A stretch of 64,000 bases of DNA from Granulicella rosea (GCF_900188085.1 NZ_FZOU01000003.1:248001-312000), one strand, 5' to 3'. Shown: positions 43,603 through 53,892, numbered from the stretch's first letter. The notes: a model not told the origin generated them from the sequence alone. Numbers and translations are program-made.

Positions 43603-44016
43603 TCAGGCTCGGACGATCATGACCTCGGTCGCCTTCATCAACGCGGCTGCGGTCTGGCCTTTGCGGAGCTGCATCTCGCGGGCTGCGTCGGAGGTGATGA
43701 TGGAGGTGATGCGCTGGTCGCCTATCTCCAGCACGACCTGCGCCAGCAGGCCGCTGATCTTCACCTCGATAATGGTGCCCACTAATTGATTGCGTCCGCT
43801 GACGTTGCGGAAACGCTCGCGGGAGGACCTGCTGCCTTCGCCTGGCGCTGCTTTTAGAAAGGGCTTCAGGTCGCTCTGCGCGATGCGATGGTGACCGCCC
43901 GGGGTCTTGATGGTCTTCAGCGTTCCGGCGAGTATCCACTGCTTTAGCGTGGGGTAGCTGACGCCCAGGGCGGCGGCCGCTTCGCTCGGTTTCAACAGGA
44001 CATCCGCATCTGGCAT
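43603..44016 (-). CDS. Helix-turn-helix regulator with a TOBE (molybdate-binding) domain
   Basis: 137 aa. The N-terminal excisionase/MerR-like helix-turn-helix (LLKPSEAAAALGVSYPTLKQW, then PGGHHRI) is followed by a Mop/TOBE domain (residues about 70-137: RNQLVGTIIEVKISGLLAQVVLEIG, TSDAAREMQLRKGQTAAALMKATEVMI). Such proteins sense molybdate or tungstate and regulate transport or use. The ATG at 44016 is preferred over 44091, which would add 25 residues upstream of the HTH. No mod operon is in the window, although a ModA/WtpA-like protein is encoded at 25806. Confidence 0.85.
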   Translation of the reverse strand: MPDADVLLKPSEAAAALGVSYPTLKQWILAGTLKTIKTPGGHHRIAQSDLKPFLKAAPGEGSRSSRERFRNVSGRNQLVGTIIEVKISGLLAQVVLEIGDQRITSIITSDAAREMQLRKGQTAAALMKATEVMIVRA

Positions 44017-44127
44017 CGACGTGCGCCTCGTAACGCTGAGGGCAGTATAACTCCCATATCTGAACGGGCTTAGCCGGGAGTCCAGAGGCACGGAACAGGG
44101 AATGAGGAACTGTCTTCCGGAATGGGC

Positions 44128-44133
44128 TAGAAT
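44128..44133 (+). promoter_or_regulatory. Candidate -10 element of a leaderless prfB transcript
   Basis: TAGAAT ends eight bases before the prfB ATG at 44142, and no ribosome site lies between. A -35 match is not evident. Confidence 0.4.
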
Positions 44134-44141
44134 CGAACTCT

Positions 44142-45285
<1,144 letters not shown>

Positions 45286-45344
45286 CTCCTGTTTGTGAAC
45301 CGGTGTCTGTCCGCCTGCATCCTATCGGTGAGGAGAACGGACCG

Positions 45345-45833
45345 ATGGCGGATGCAAATGCGGGTTTGGTGAAGCAGCTTATCGCGCTGCTGAAGGGCGG
45401 GCAGGCGCACGCGGACTTCGAGACGGCGGTGAAGGATTTTCCTGTCGAGCTGCGTGGGGTCGTGGTCGATAAGCTGCCGTATTCGGCGTGGCAGATCCTC
45501 GAGCATATGCGGTTCACGCAGCGGGATATTCTGGACTTCAGCGCCCCGCCGACGGGTGGATATCAGCATCATGCCTGGCCGGACGCGTACTGGCCGAAGT
45601 CTCCGGAGCCGCCGTCGGCGCATGCATGGGACCATGCGATCGTGGAGATCCGGGCGGATCGCGCGAAGTTCGAGGCGCTGCTGACGAAGCCGAACGTCGA
45701 TCTCTACAAGCCCTTCATGTGGGGCGAAGGACAGAACCTGCTGCGCGAGGCTCTGCTGATCGCCGACCACAATGCGTATCATCTGGGCGAGCTGATCGTG
45801 CTGCGGCGGTTGCTGGGTTGCTGGCACAAATAG
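45345..45833 (+). CDS. DinB-like four-helix-bundle metalloprotein
   Basis: 162 aa of the DinB superfamily. The metal-site histidines are visible in WQILEHMRFTQRD and in IADHNAYHLGELIVLRRLLG at the C-terminus. Family members include thiol transferases and stress proteins of unknown role. ATG at 45345 follows GAGGAGA. It lies 59 bases after prfB and 13 bases before the CoA-binding gene, so it may be co-transcribed with both. Confidence 0.85.
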   Translation: MADANAGLVKQLIALLKGGQAHADFETAVKDFPVELRGVVVDKLPYSAWQILEHMRFTQRDILDFSAPPTGGYQHHAWPDAYWPKSPEPPSAHAWDHAIVEIRADRAKFEALLTKPNVDLYKPFMWGEGQNLLREALLIADHNAYHLGELIVLRRLLGCWHK

Positions 45834-45846
45834 CAGAGGGGATAGC

Positions 45847-46245
45847 GTGAACGAGTCGGGAACGATCCAATCGATGCTGACGGCGAAGACGATTGCCGTG
45901 GTGGGGCTGTCGGACAATCCTGCCAAGGCGAGCTATCGCGTGTCGGCCTACATGCAGGCGCATGGATACCGCATTCTGCCGGTGAATCCGGCGGTCGAAA
46001 GCGTACTGGGCGAGAAGTCCTATGCGTCGCTGAGCGAATTGCCCGAGAAGCCCGCCGTGGTGAACGTCTTTCGCCTGCCGGCGGCGATTCCGGCCATCGT
46101 GGATGAGATGTTGACGCTCGGGTTGACCGACCTGTGGTTGCAGCAGGGCATCGTCAACGCCGAAGCCGCGGCAAAGGCCGAGGCGGGCGGCATCCGCGTT
46201 GTGATGGATCGCTGCATCATGGTCGAGCATGCGCACCGGTTGTAA
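45847..46245 (+). CDS. CoA-binding domain protein (YccU-like)
   Basis: 132 aa, a single CoA-binding Rossmann domain (CoA_binding_2): TIAVVGLSDNPAKASYRVSAYMQ, YRILPVNPAVESVLGEKSYASL, VVNVFRLPAAIPAIV and LWLQQGIVNAEAAAKAEAGGI, then the typical end VVMDRCIMVEHAHRL. It is similar to the CoA-binding part of succinyl-CoA synthetases; the stand-alone protein has no settled role. It starts with GTG at 45847, with GAGGGGAT six bases upstream. Confidence 0.9.
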   Translation: MNESGTIQSMLTAKTIAVVGLSDNPAKASYRVSAYMQAHGYRILPVNPAVESVLGEKSYASLSELPEKPAVVNVFRLPAAIPAIVDEMLTLGLTDLWLQQGIVNAEAAAKAEAGGIRVVMDRCIMVEHAHRL

Positions 46246-46261
46246 GGACTTTGTAACCGGC

Positions 46262-46291
46262 TTGGGGCGCCGCGCGTCGAACCCCTACAAT
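46262..46291 (+). promoter_or_regulatory. Candidate promoter of the DsbD gene (leaderless)
   Basis: TTGGGG (46262-46267) and TACAAT (46286-46291) are separated by 18 bases. TACAAT ends eight bases before the second in-frame ATG (46300), so the transcript may start at or very near that codon. Confidence 0.4.
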
Positions 46292-46299
46292 CGATGGAT

Positions 46300-48465
46300 A
46301 TGATACGTACGCCAAATCGCCTGTCTCTTCGCCTCTTTGCGGTGCTGTTTTTACTTGCCGGTATCGCGCGGGCGCAGTTTGCGGCGGTGGGCGATGGCGG
46401 TCCCGGGCCGGTGAAGGCGCAGCATCTGACGGCGGAGCTGGTTTCCCTGGCGCCCGCCGTTTCGCCGGGCGGAACGGTGCAGGTCGGATTGGTGCTGGCG
46501 CTTGAAGAGCACTGGCATGTCTACTGGCTCAACGCCGGGGATTCGGGCGAGCCGCCGAAGATCGTGTGGACGCTTCCGGCAGGTGTGACCGCCGGCCCGA
46601 TGCAGTTCGCGGCGCCGTCGCGGCTACCGCTCGGGCCGCTGATGGACTTCGGATATGAGGAGACGGCGGCGTTTCCGTTGACGATCTCGGTTGCGCCGGA
46701 CGTGAAGCCGGGCAAGGTGCATCTGGATGCGAAGGTAAGCTGGCTGGTCTGCGCGCAGGTGTGTATCCCCGGCAAGGCGCACCTGGGGCTGGATCTCGAC
46801 GTTCAGCCGAACGCGCCCGCGGGGCAAGCGGCAGGCGCGCTTGGCACGGCCATCTCGTTGATTCCGAAGCCGATGACGCCGGCGATGAAGTTCTCGGTCG
46901 TGGGCGGCAAGACCGATCTGGTATTGACCCTTCTGACCGGCCACGACGAGACGGATGCGGAGTTTTATCCCATCGATCCGGATATCATCGCGAACGCCGC
47001 CCCGCAGATGGGAGAGGGTATTAAGGATGGCGTGCGAATTCGCGTGAAGCGCGCGCCGGAGTTGACGGCGCTGCCCGCGACGCTGCACGGCGTGGTCAAA
47101 TTTTCGGACACGCTCTCGTATGAGGTGAATGGACCGGTGACGGCAGGCGAGGTTGCGCCTTCGGCCGGAATGTCCATCTCTTCGAGCAAGCCCGGCGCAC
47201 CTGCCGGGGCGGACGGTGTGACCTGGATCGGCGCGATCGGTCTTGCGTTCGTCGGCGGCATCATTCTGAACCTGATGCCGTGCGTCTTTCCGGTTCTGTT
47301 TCTGAAGGGGCTGGCGTTGGTGCAGTCGTCGGGCGAGGAACGCGGCCGCATGCGGTCGCATGGACTGGTCTACACGCTGGGGATTCTGGTTTCGTTCTGG
47401 GTGATCGTCGGCGTGCTGCTGGGTCTGCGCGCGGGCGGCAGTCAGGCCGGATGGGGCTTCCAACTGCAGTCGCCGGTATTTATCGCGGTGCTGGCTTCGG
47501 GGCTGTTCTTCTTCGCGCTGTCGCTGGCGGGACAGTTCGACATGGGGCTTTCGATGACCTCGGTCGGCGGCGAACTGGCGAAGAAGGAGGGGTTCGCGGG
47601 CAGCTTCTTTACCGGCGTGCTGGCGACGATTGTCGCCACGCCCTGCACGGCTCCGCTGATGGGCGCGGCGATCGGCTTCGCGCTGGCGCAGCCGCCGGGC
47701 GTGACCTTTGCGGTATTTACCGCCCTCGGTCTTGGGCTGGCCCTGCCGTATCTGCTGCTGACGCTGCAGCCCGCGTGGACGCGTATTCTGCCGCGTCCCG
47801 GAGCGTGGATGGAGACGCTGAAGCAGGCGACGGCGGTGCCGCTCTTCGGTACGGTGATCTGGCTCGCGTGGGTCTACGGTCAGCTCTTCGCGGGCGAGTC
47901 CGGCGAGAGCGTCAACCACCTGGCGATGCTGCTGACCTGCTTTCTGTTGTTGGCGATCGCGGGCTGGGTGATGGGCCGCTGGCCGGGCAAGTGGTCGAGC
48001 GCCATCGTGGCCGGCGTGCTGATTCTGGTCGGGCTGGCGATCCCGCTCTCGCAGCGGGCGGATGCGGGGCCATCGGCGACGAAGGCCGGAAGCTCCGCTT
48101 CGAAGGATGGCTTGCTGACGTGGGCGCCGTACTCGCAGGCGGCGGTGGACGCGGCGCGCAAGGACGGGCATCCGGTCTTCATCGACTTCACGGCGGCATG
48201 GTGCTTGAGCTGCCAGGTGAACGAGCGGCTGGTGCTGAAGTCGGACGAGGTCCAGAAGGATCTGCGCGACCGCAAGGTGACGCTGCTGAAGGCCGACTGG
48301 ACGAAGTACGACGAGACGATCACGCAGGCGCTGGCGGCCGTGGGTCGCAGCGGAGTACCGACGTACGTGATCTATCCCGCTGGTTCCGGCGCGCCGGATG
48401 TGCTGCCCGAGGTGCTGACGAAGGCGATTGTGCTCGACGCGATCAAGAAGGACGCGGGCAAGTAG
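46300..48465 (+). CDS. DsbD-type thiol:disulfide interchange protein
   Basis: 721 aa (an in-frame ATG at 46294 would add two residues). A signal peptide precedes a periplasmic DsbD-alpha-like domain (about residues 40-290, with the CxxxC pair VCAQVC). The membrane core has about eight helices with LMPCVFPVLFLKGLAL and ATPCTAPLMG, the two cysteines that relay electrons. A C-terminal thioredoxin-like domain has FTAAWCLSCQVNE (CxxC). It carries electrons from cytoplasmic thioredoxin to periplasmic thiols. Length and domain order are normal, with the core helices split as in the long DsbD group. Confidence 0.92.
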   Translation: MIRTPNRLSLRLFAVLFLLAGIARAQFAAVGDGGPGPVKAQHLTAELVSLAPAVSPGGTVQVGLVLALEEHWHVYWLNAGDSGEPPKIVWTLPAGVTAGPMQFAAPSRLPLGPLMDFGYEETAAFPLTISVAPDVKPGKVHLDAKVSWLVCAQVCIPGKAHLGLDLDVQPNAPAGQAAGALGTAISLIPKPMTPAMKFSVVGGKTDLVLTLLTGHDETDAEFYPIDPDIIANAAPQMGEGIKDGVRIRVKRAPELTALPATLHGVVKFSDTLSYEVNGPVTAGEVAPSAGMSISSSKPGAPAGADGVTWIGAIGLAFVGGIILNLMPCVFPVLFLKGLALVQSSGEERGRMRSHGLVYTLGILVSFWVIVGVLLGLRAGGSQAGWGFQLQSPVFIAVLASGLFFFALSLAGQFDMGLSMTSVGGELAKKEGFAGSFFTGVLATIVATPCTAPLMGAAIGFALAQPPGVTFAVFTALGLGLALPYLLLTLQPAWTRILPRPGAWMETLKQATAVPLFGTVIWLAWVYGQLFAGESGESVNHLAMLLTCFLLLAIAGWVMGRWPGKWSSAIVAGVLILVGLAIPLSQRADAGPSATKAGSSASKDGLLTWAPYSQAAVDAARKDGHPVFIDFTAAWCLSCQVNERLVLKSDEVQKDLRDRKVTLLKADWTKYDETITQALAAVGRSGVPTYVIYPAGSGAPDVLPEVLTKAIVLDAIKKDAGK

Positions 48466-48468
48466 AAG

Positions 48469-48909
48469 ATGAGCTCTCAGCCATATCCAGACGCGATTGA
48501 CGTGAGTCTGGTTGGGTCATACCCGGCGGTCGTCTGGAATGGGGGAGGCTACGTCTGGGATGAGGTCTTAGAGTACCGAGTATGGTGCCATCCTAAAGGT
48601 GGTGCTCCAGACGAACATGAGGGCAATGACTATTACTATGCGTATGCCAGTTATGCTGAGGCAGTTGCAGCCTCAAAGAGAATCGAAGGCGCGGAAGAGC
48701 CTGTCGCGCTGATTCGGCAGTTAGAGTATCTGGCAGAGGACGAGCCGGGGGAGTATCAGCACATAAAAGACGTGCGCCTGACTGAGTGGCCTGTCGAATT
48801 CTTGACACGTCCAAAGCGCACGGCGGATACGATCCTCGCCTTCCTGTCATCCGATGCTCCCGCCAATCGTCTCGACATTCTGCGAGGTTTGGCAGGTCGT
48901 GGAGAGTGA
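48469..48909 (+). CDS. Conserved hypothetical protein
   Basis: 146 aa, function unknown. Compact soluble sequence with WDEVLEYRVWCHP, DEHEGNDYYYAYASYAEAVAASKR and VRLTEWPVEFLTRPKRTADTI. It is written in a slightly more AT-rich style than its neighbours (codons such as TAT, TTA, AGT), which may be a sign of transfer. It begins three bases after the DsbD stop but with no clear ribosome site, so coupling with that gene is possible. Confidence 0.7.
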   Translation: MSSQPYPDAIDVSLVGSYPAVVWNGGGYVWDEVLEYRVWCHPKGGAPDEHEGNDYYYAYASYAEAVAASKRIEGAEEPVALIRQLEYLAEDEPGEYQHIKDVRLTEWPVEFLTRPKRTADTILAFLSSDAPANRLDILRGLAGRGE

Positions 48910-48963
48910 GCTTCACTCCCGGAGCGCATGGAATGAGAGTGCCGCGATGGAGAGGAAGGCTTA

Positions 48964-49067
48964 CCCAGGGGCTGAAGCCCATTCTTTGCAGGGTTCGTGT
49001 GCCAAGGCTGAAGCCTTGGCCTACCTCGAAACAAAGACGCTGAAGCCTTGGCCTACCTGGAAGCTGG
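48964..49067. repeat. Partial composite palindromic element, copy 3
   Basis: It has an arm (CCCAGGGGCTGAAGCCC, 48964-48980) and a palindrome with tail CCAAGGCTGAAGCCTTGG plus CCTACCT (49002-49026), then a second tail copy (49039-49067). It matches the right half of the element at 52916-53108. Confidence 0.85.
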
Positions 49068-49104
49068 ACCACGACACGACATCATCCATGACGCGGAAAG
49101 ATAG

Positions 49105-49689
49105 CTATTTGCCGTTGTTGTGCAGGTACTTTTCCGGCAGCGGATTCTCGGGGCTCTCCCAGTCCCAGTAGATCTGCACGATGTACCAGCGGCCTGCGCT
49201 GTGGAGCAGTTCGAACGATTTGATGCCTCGCGCGATCGGCTTGGGCTCGTCCTCGCGATTGCGCGACTCGTAGGTCGAATAGACGTGCGCCATGACGCCG
49301 AACTGTTCGATCTGGTTGGCGGGGCTGCGGTCGAAGAAGCCCTTCTGCGCGGTCGCTGCGTTGGAGCCCGCCGCGTACTCTTCCGGCGTCAGGTAGATCA
49401 CGTCCGCGGGGCGGGAGCCGCGGGCGGCCAGGCCGACCACGATGCGTCCGCCTGGAGTGAACAGGGAGCGCAGACGGGTCCGATCGAGCTTGCCTCCGGC
49501 CGGCGCGGAGATGGCGCTGTAAAACGCATGCACGGTGCTCTGGATGGTTGCGACGTCGGCCGGATCTGCCTTCGGCCACTCCGGATGCGCGCTGAGATCG
49601 GGCTTCGGAGCCTGCGGTTTAGCGGACGAAGTTTGAGCGGCAAGCAAGCCGGCGGGGCAGAGGGCAAGCGAGAGAATCAAGGTGCGAAT
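49105..49689 (-). CDS. Secreted NTF2/SnoaL-like protein with a probable ATT start
   Basis: 194 aa. A Sec signal peptide (RTLILSLALCPAGLLAAQ) is followed by an NTF2-like domain (VATIQSTVHAFYSAI, TRLRSLFTPGGRIVV, GRWYIVQIYWDWESP). No function is known. The best ribosome site (AGGAGA, 49696-49701) stands seven bases before an ATT codon at 49687-49689, which would give exactly the expected signal peptide. The nearest in-frame ATG upstream adds a 24-residue charged leader that would disable the signal. A TTG farther in (three codons on) is the other option. Confidence 0.7.
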   Translation of the reverse strand: MRTLILSLALCPAGLLAAQTSSAKPQAPKPDLSAHPEWPKADPADVATIQSTVHAFYSAISAPAGGKLDRTRLRSLFTPGGRIVVGLAARGSRPADVIYLTPEEYAAGSNAATAQKGFFDRSPANQIEQFGVMAHVYSTYESRNREDEPKPIARGIKSFELLHSAGRWYIVQIYWDWESPENPLPEKYLHNNGK

Positions 49690-49950
49690 GGCCGGTCTCC
49701 TGCGGTCGTGATAGTTACAGTCCCTCTGACGATTGGATCGGCTATAGGTCATGCTCCGGCGACTCGCCCCTGGCGCTCGCGTCCACCTGCGTCTGCAGGC
49801 GTTGCGGCGGATGCCGTTGCCCGCCGGAGGAAAAGCGCGCGCAAATTGAAACCGAACCCGATACAGCCCCAACCAACCTGTTAGACATCGAAAGGTATCG
49901 TAGCGGCGGAAAGCCTGCCGACCGCAATCGCCGGATGTCCTGGGGAGTTC
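49690..49950. other. Intergenic region between the NTF2-like and GT-C genes
   Basis: 261 bases with promoters for both divergent genes implied. No clear promoter pair, hairpin or repeat was seen, apart from the ribosome site noted for the ATT start. Confidence 0.4.
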
Positions 49951-51522
49951 ATGGGTTTTCTGTTGGAACGCTGGCCGAAGCCTGCGCGGGTCTTGCTGCT
50001 GATTCCATTTCTGGGCCTGTATTATGTGCAGCTCGTCCACCATCAGTTATGGCGGGACGAGATCAATGTGTGGGGCATCGCGTGCGTCAGCCAGAGCTAC
50101 GCGGAGCTGCTGCGGCGCGTCCACTACGAAGCGCATCCCGCGCTCTGGTACACCCTTTGCTACGCGGCCAGCCGCATCACGCGCGAGCCGTGGATGTTGA
50201 AGGTCGTGCAGGGCGTGATCGGCACCGCGATCTACCTCATGCTCGCGCTGACGACGCCCTTCCGGCTGCGCGAGCTGGCGCTGATCTTCATGGGCTACTA
50301 TGTCTTCTTTCAATACACGGTCATGTGCCGGATGTACGGATTGGAGCTGCTGTTCGCGCTGGTCTATGTCTGGTTCCGCATGCGGCGTCCGGAGTGGATG
50401 GTGCGGAACACGCTATGGCTCGCGCTGATCGCGAATGTGGATATCACCGGCGCCATTCTGGGATCGGGCCTGCTGCTGGAGTATGGGGTCGAACGCTACC
50501 GGGCGCAACGGGCTGCGGGCCGGGTTGAGGCGCGTCGTTATGTCTCGGCGGCGGCGGTCTATGCGGCTGGCATTGCGCTGGCGATGTTTACGGCTTGCCC
50601 GGCGAAGGACATCAGCTGGACCTCGACCGGCCATGCATTCTCGCAGTTCTGGGATCTCGAGCACCTGGGCGAGGGCTTCGCGAAGTGGGCGGGCGTGGCG
50701 TGGTTTCCGCAGGTGTCGGACCCGGTGAGCTTCTGGGGTGGCGATCCCGTGTGGCCGACTTCGCTCTTCGTACCGATCGCGCTGGTGTTGCTGTACCTGA
50801 TGTTCCGCCGGCAGCGCCACCTGGGAATGATGGTCGGCAGCGTCCTGGCGATCGGCGTGCTGTTTTCGCAGGTCAGCGGCGTAGCCGGCATCCGGCATGT
50901 GGGCGTGATGTATATCGCGTTCCTGGTCGCGTTGTGGATGATGCGTTACCGTCACGAGCAGGTCTCCGCCGCCAGCTACGTGCTGCTGGGGCTGATCGTC
51001 ATCTCGAGTGGATACGAGGTGGCGCGCCAGTGGGGGAGGCCGTATACCGACGACCAGGCCGCGGCGCAGTGGATCGTGGCGCATCATCTGGAGAACGAGC
51101 CGCTGATGGGAGAGCCGGATACGCATGTGATCGGCGTCCCCGAGCGGCTGCAACGGCCGATCTACCAGATCGAATGCCAGTGCGTCGACCGCGTGATGAC
51201 CTTCGCGGGACGACGCGACTGGATGGTGATGCACCGGGATGTGCCGGCGGGCGTGATCGAAGGGCTGAGGCGGCTCGATGCGCCCGAGGTGCTGTTTCTG
51301 ATGAACCGCACCTTGAGCGCGCAGGAGACGGACGCGTTGGCGAACGGAGAGGTCGAGGCCGATCTGCTGGCGCAATTCGACCGGGGCTACGTCGAGGATG
51401 AGCACTTCTACGTGTACCGGCTGCGGCGGAGCGGCTCGCCCGCGCGTGCGATCGTCCAAACGGCTGCGAAGCAGGCTCCTGGGGCCAGGACTCAGGGGTC
51501 GGAGGGCTTGGGGGCTTTCTAA
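49951..51522 (+). CDS. GT-C fold membrane glycosyltransferase-like protein
   Basis: 523 aa with about nine helices. The first loop has HHQLWRDEINVWGIA, the Asp/Glu pair of GT39-like enzymes, and HPALWYTLCYAASR follows as in that group. The C-terminal 130 residues form a soluble extracytoplasmic domain. It probably transfers a sugar from a polyprenyl-phosphate donor. It stands alone, convergent with rarA (4-base gap). Confidence 0.72.
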   Translation: MGFLLERWPKPARVLLLIPFLGLYYVQLVHHQLWRDEINVWGIACVSQSYAELLRRVHYEAHPALWYTLCYAASRITREPWMLKVVQGVIGTAIYLMLALTTPFRLRELALIFMGYYVFFQYTVMCRMYGLELLFALVYVWFRMRRPEWMVRNTLWLALIANVDITGAILGSGLLLEYGVERYRAQRAAGRVEARRYVSAAAVYAAGIALAMFTACPAKDISWTSTGHAFSQFWDLEHLGEGFAKWAGVAWFPQVSDPVSFWGGDPVWPTSLFVPIALVLLYLMFRRQRHLGMMVGSVLAIGVLFSQVSGVAGIRHVGVMYIAFLVALWMMRYRHEQVSAASYVLLGLIVISSGYEVARQWGRPYTDDQAAAQWIVAHHLENEPLMGEPDTHVIGVPERLQRPIYQIECQCVDRVMTFAGRRDWMVMHRDVPAGVIEGLRRLDAPEVLFLMNRTLSAQETDALANGEVEADLLAQFDRGYVEDEHFYVYRLRRSGSPARAIVQTAAKQAPGARTQGSEGLGAF

Positions 51523-51526
51523 ATTC

Positions 51527-52864
51527 TTAGCCCTGCCGCTTCGAGGCCTTGATCCGCGCAATCTCCTCCATGCGCTGGGCGAGCAGCTTTTCGCGGCCCT
51601 CCTGCGTGGGGTGATAGTAGCGGCGGTTCGCGAGCGAGGGCGGCAGGCAGACCATGTCGGCGACACGGCCCTCCACGTCGTGCGCGTACTGGTACTCCTT
51701 GCCGTAGTCGAGCGACTTCATCAGCTTCGTGGGCGCATTGCGCAGGTGCAGCGGCACGGGCTCGGCGACGGTGTTGCGCATGTCCTGTTGAACGGCGTTG
51801 TAGGCCGTATACACGGCGTTCGACTTCGGCGCGAGCGCAAGGTAGACGACCGCCTGTCCGAGCGCGAGACCGCCCTCCGGCTGGCCGAGGAAGTGCATCG
51901 CGTCGCGCGCGGAGAGGCAGAGGTTCAACGCCTCCGGCGCGGCCAAACCGATGTCCTCGACCGCCATGCGGACGACACGGCGCGCCACATACATGGGGTC
52001 CTCTCCCGCTTCCAACATGCGAAGCAACCAATAGAGCGCCGCGTCGGGATCGGAGTTGCGCACGGACTTGTGCAGCGCGGAGATGATGTCGTAGTGCTGC
52101 TCGCCCTGCTTGTCGTAGAGCAGCATGCGCCGCTGCATGGCCTCGGCGGCGACGGGCTTGGCGATGGTGGTTTCGCCGCGTCCCTGCGCGAGCTTCGCGG
52201 CGACTTCGAGTGCATTCAGCGCGTTGCGTGCGTCGCCGCTGGCGTAGCTGGCGATCAGCGCGAGAGCTTCGTCGTCGGCCTCAAGCGCCAGTTTGCCGAG
52301 GCCGCGTTCCGGATCGGTCAGGGCGCGGTTCAGCAGGGCGATAATCTGGTCTTCGGTGAGCGCGACCAGCGTGTAGACGCGGCAGCGGGAGAGCAGCGCG
52401 GCGTTGATCTCGAAGGACGGATTTTCGGTCGTCGCGCCGATCAGCCGGATGGTTCCGCGCTCGACGTAGGGCAGGAAGGCGTCCTGCTGGGCCTTGTTGA
52501 AGCGATGGATCTCGTCGACGAAGAGGATGGTGCGCGAACCGAAGCCGGCGGCCTTTTCGGCGTCGATCATGACCTGCTTGATCTCCTTGATGCCGGAGAG
52601 CACGGCCGAGAACTCAATGAAGCTCGCGCTGGTGACCTGCGCGATGATCTTGGCGAGGGTGGTCTTGCCGACGCCGGGCGGACCCCAGAAGATCATGGAG
52701 GCGGAGTCGTCCTGCTCGATGGCGATGCGCAGCGGCTTGCCGGAGCCGAGCAGGTGCACCTGCCCGGTGTATTCGTCGAGCGTGCGAGGGCGCATGCGCT
52801 CGGCGAGTGGCGTCTGTTTGGTGGTCTTCGCGGGTTGGGCGTGCTCGGTGTCGAAGAGGCTCAT
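51527..52864 (-). CDS. rarA: Replication-associated recombination protein A (AAA ATPase)
   Basis: 445 aa of the RarA/MgsA/WRNIP1 family, which acts at stalled replication forks. Walker A is GPPGVGKTTLA, Walker B is ILFVDEIHRF, and sensor 1 is IGATTENPSFEIN. MRPRTLDEYTGQVHLLG opens the domain, and the C-terminal clamp-loader-like helical region ends with PTQEGREKLLAQRM. The start at 52864 gives MSLFDTEH; an earlier frame start at 52936 lies in the repeat region. Length is normal. Confidence 0.95.
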   Translation of the reverse strand: MSLFDTEHAQPAKTTKQTPLAERMRPRTLDEYTGQVHLLGSGKPLRIAIEQDDSASMIFWGPPGVGKTTLAKIIAQVTSASFIEFSAVLSGIKEIKQVMIDAEKAAGFGSRTILFVDEIHRFNKAQQDAFLPYVERGTIRLIGATTENPSFEINAALLSRCRVYTLVALTEDQIIALLNRALTDPERGLGKLALEADDEALALIASYASGDARNALNALEVAAKLAQGRGETTIAKPVAAEAMQRRMLLYDKQGEQHYDIISALHKSVRNSDPDAALYWLLRMLEAGEDPMYVARRVVRMAVEDIGLAAPEALNLCLSARDAMHFLGQPEGGLALGQAVVYLALAPKSNAVYTAYNAVQQDMRNTVAEPVPLHLRNAPTKLMKSLDYGKEYQYAHDVEGRVADMVCLPPSLANRRYYHPTQEGREKLLAQRMEEIARIKASKRQG

Positions 52865-52915
52865 GCGTTCTGGAGTATGTTTACGAATGCTGCGGTTGCC
52901 GTTTTTGCTTCTAGG

Positions 52916-53108
52916 CCGAGGCTTTAGCCTCGGCACTCAACGTCGGTAACAATGCGGGCTTTAGCCCCTGGGGTATGCTCTTTTTTCGCAAGCTACGGAA
53001 ACAGTAAAAGGATCGTACGATATTTTTGCGGCGGTCTGAGAGTGCATACCCCAGGGGCTGAAGCCCCTTTTCCCGCCAAGAATTTGGATGCCAAGGCTGA
53101 AGCCTTGG
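52916..53108. repeat. Composite palindromic element, copy 2
   Basis: Palindrome CCGAGGCT-TT-AGCCTCGG (52916-52933), arm GGGCTTTAGCCCCTGGGGTATGC (52956-52978), near-perfect inverted arm GCATACCCCAGGGGCTGAAGC (53044-53067), and palindrome CCAAGGCT-GA-AGCCTTGG (53091-53108). The spacer between the arms is AT-rich. It fills the gap between rarA and the SpoU methyltransferase gene. Confidence 0.9.
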
Positions 53109-53109
53109 C

Positions 53110-53892
53110 CTACCTGGAAGCTCTTTGCCGGGATGCTTCGTAGAGGAGCAGCGACCCGGCGACGGCGGCGTTCAGGCTTTCGACGCGGCCTGGCGTCGGG
53201 ATGGTGATGCGCCGGTCGGCGAGCGCGGTCCACTCGGCGTCGAGACCCGCGCCTTCGTTGCCGATCAGCAGCGCGGTGGGCAGCTTGAGGTCGGCCTGCT
53301 CGATGGGGATGGCGTTGGTGGGCATTGCGGCGAGGAACTGGACCTTGTGCGATTTCAGCAGCGCTACGGCTGCTTCGTCGGCCTGTGCGACCGGCAGGCG
53401 GAAGACCGAGCCGGCGGAGGCGCGGATGCACTTCTGGTTCCACGGGCTGACGCCGCCCAGCGTGGTCAGGACGCCGGTCGCGCCGAAGGCTTCGGCCGAG
53501 CGGACGAGCGTGCCAAGATTTCCCGGGTCTTGTAATGCCTGGGCGACCAGGATCAGCGGGGTATTTCGGAGCATCTTTTCCACACTGCCGACCGGCGGTA
53601 CGAGCAGCGCGGCGATGCCCTGCGGCGACTGCGTCTCGACGCAACTGCGGAAGACGTCGTTCGCGAGGCGGAGGACTTCGACCGACTTCGGCACTTCGTC
53701 CGGTACAGGCCGGCGCTCGCTGATGAAGACGGTTTTGAGCACCATGCCGCTCTGCAGCGCCTCCAGGACGAGGTGGTCGCCTTCGATGGCGACGAGGCCG
53801 CCCGAGAGGCGAGCCTGTCCGGCGAAGGCGGCGCGGAGCTGCTTGACGGAGGGATTGGCGCGGCTGGTGATGACGTAGGTCGGGGCTGGCAT
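53110..53892 (-). CDS. SpoU/TrmH-family RNA 2'-O-ribose methyltransferase
   Basis: 260 aa. The N-terminal substrate-binding part (ITSRANPSVKQLRAAFAGQAR) precedes the SPOUT knot with DPGNLGTLVRSAEAFGATG, LLIGNEGAGL and PGRVESLNAAVAGSLLLYEASRQ, the three SAM-binding/catalytic motifs of the family. The target is probably 23S rRNA or tRNA; RlmB-like is a fair guess, not proven. It is divergent from tsaC and its 3' end reaches the composite repeat. Confidence 0.9.
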   Translation of the reverse strand: MPAPTYVITSRANPSVKQLRAAFAGQARLSGGLVAIEGDHLVLEALQSGMVLKTVFISERRPVPDEVPKSVEVLRLANDVFRSCVETQSPQGIAALLVPPVGSVEKMLRNTPLILVAQALQDPGNLGTLVRSAEAFGATGVLTTLGGVSPWNQKCIRASAGSVFRLPVAQADEAAVALLKSHKVQFLAAMPTNAIPIEQADLKLPTALLIGNEGAGLDAEWTALADRRITIPTPGRVESLNAAVAGSLLLYEASRQRASR

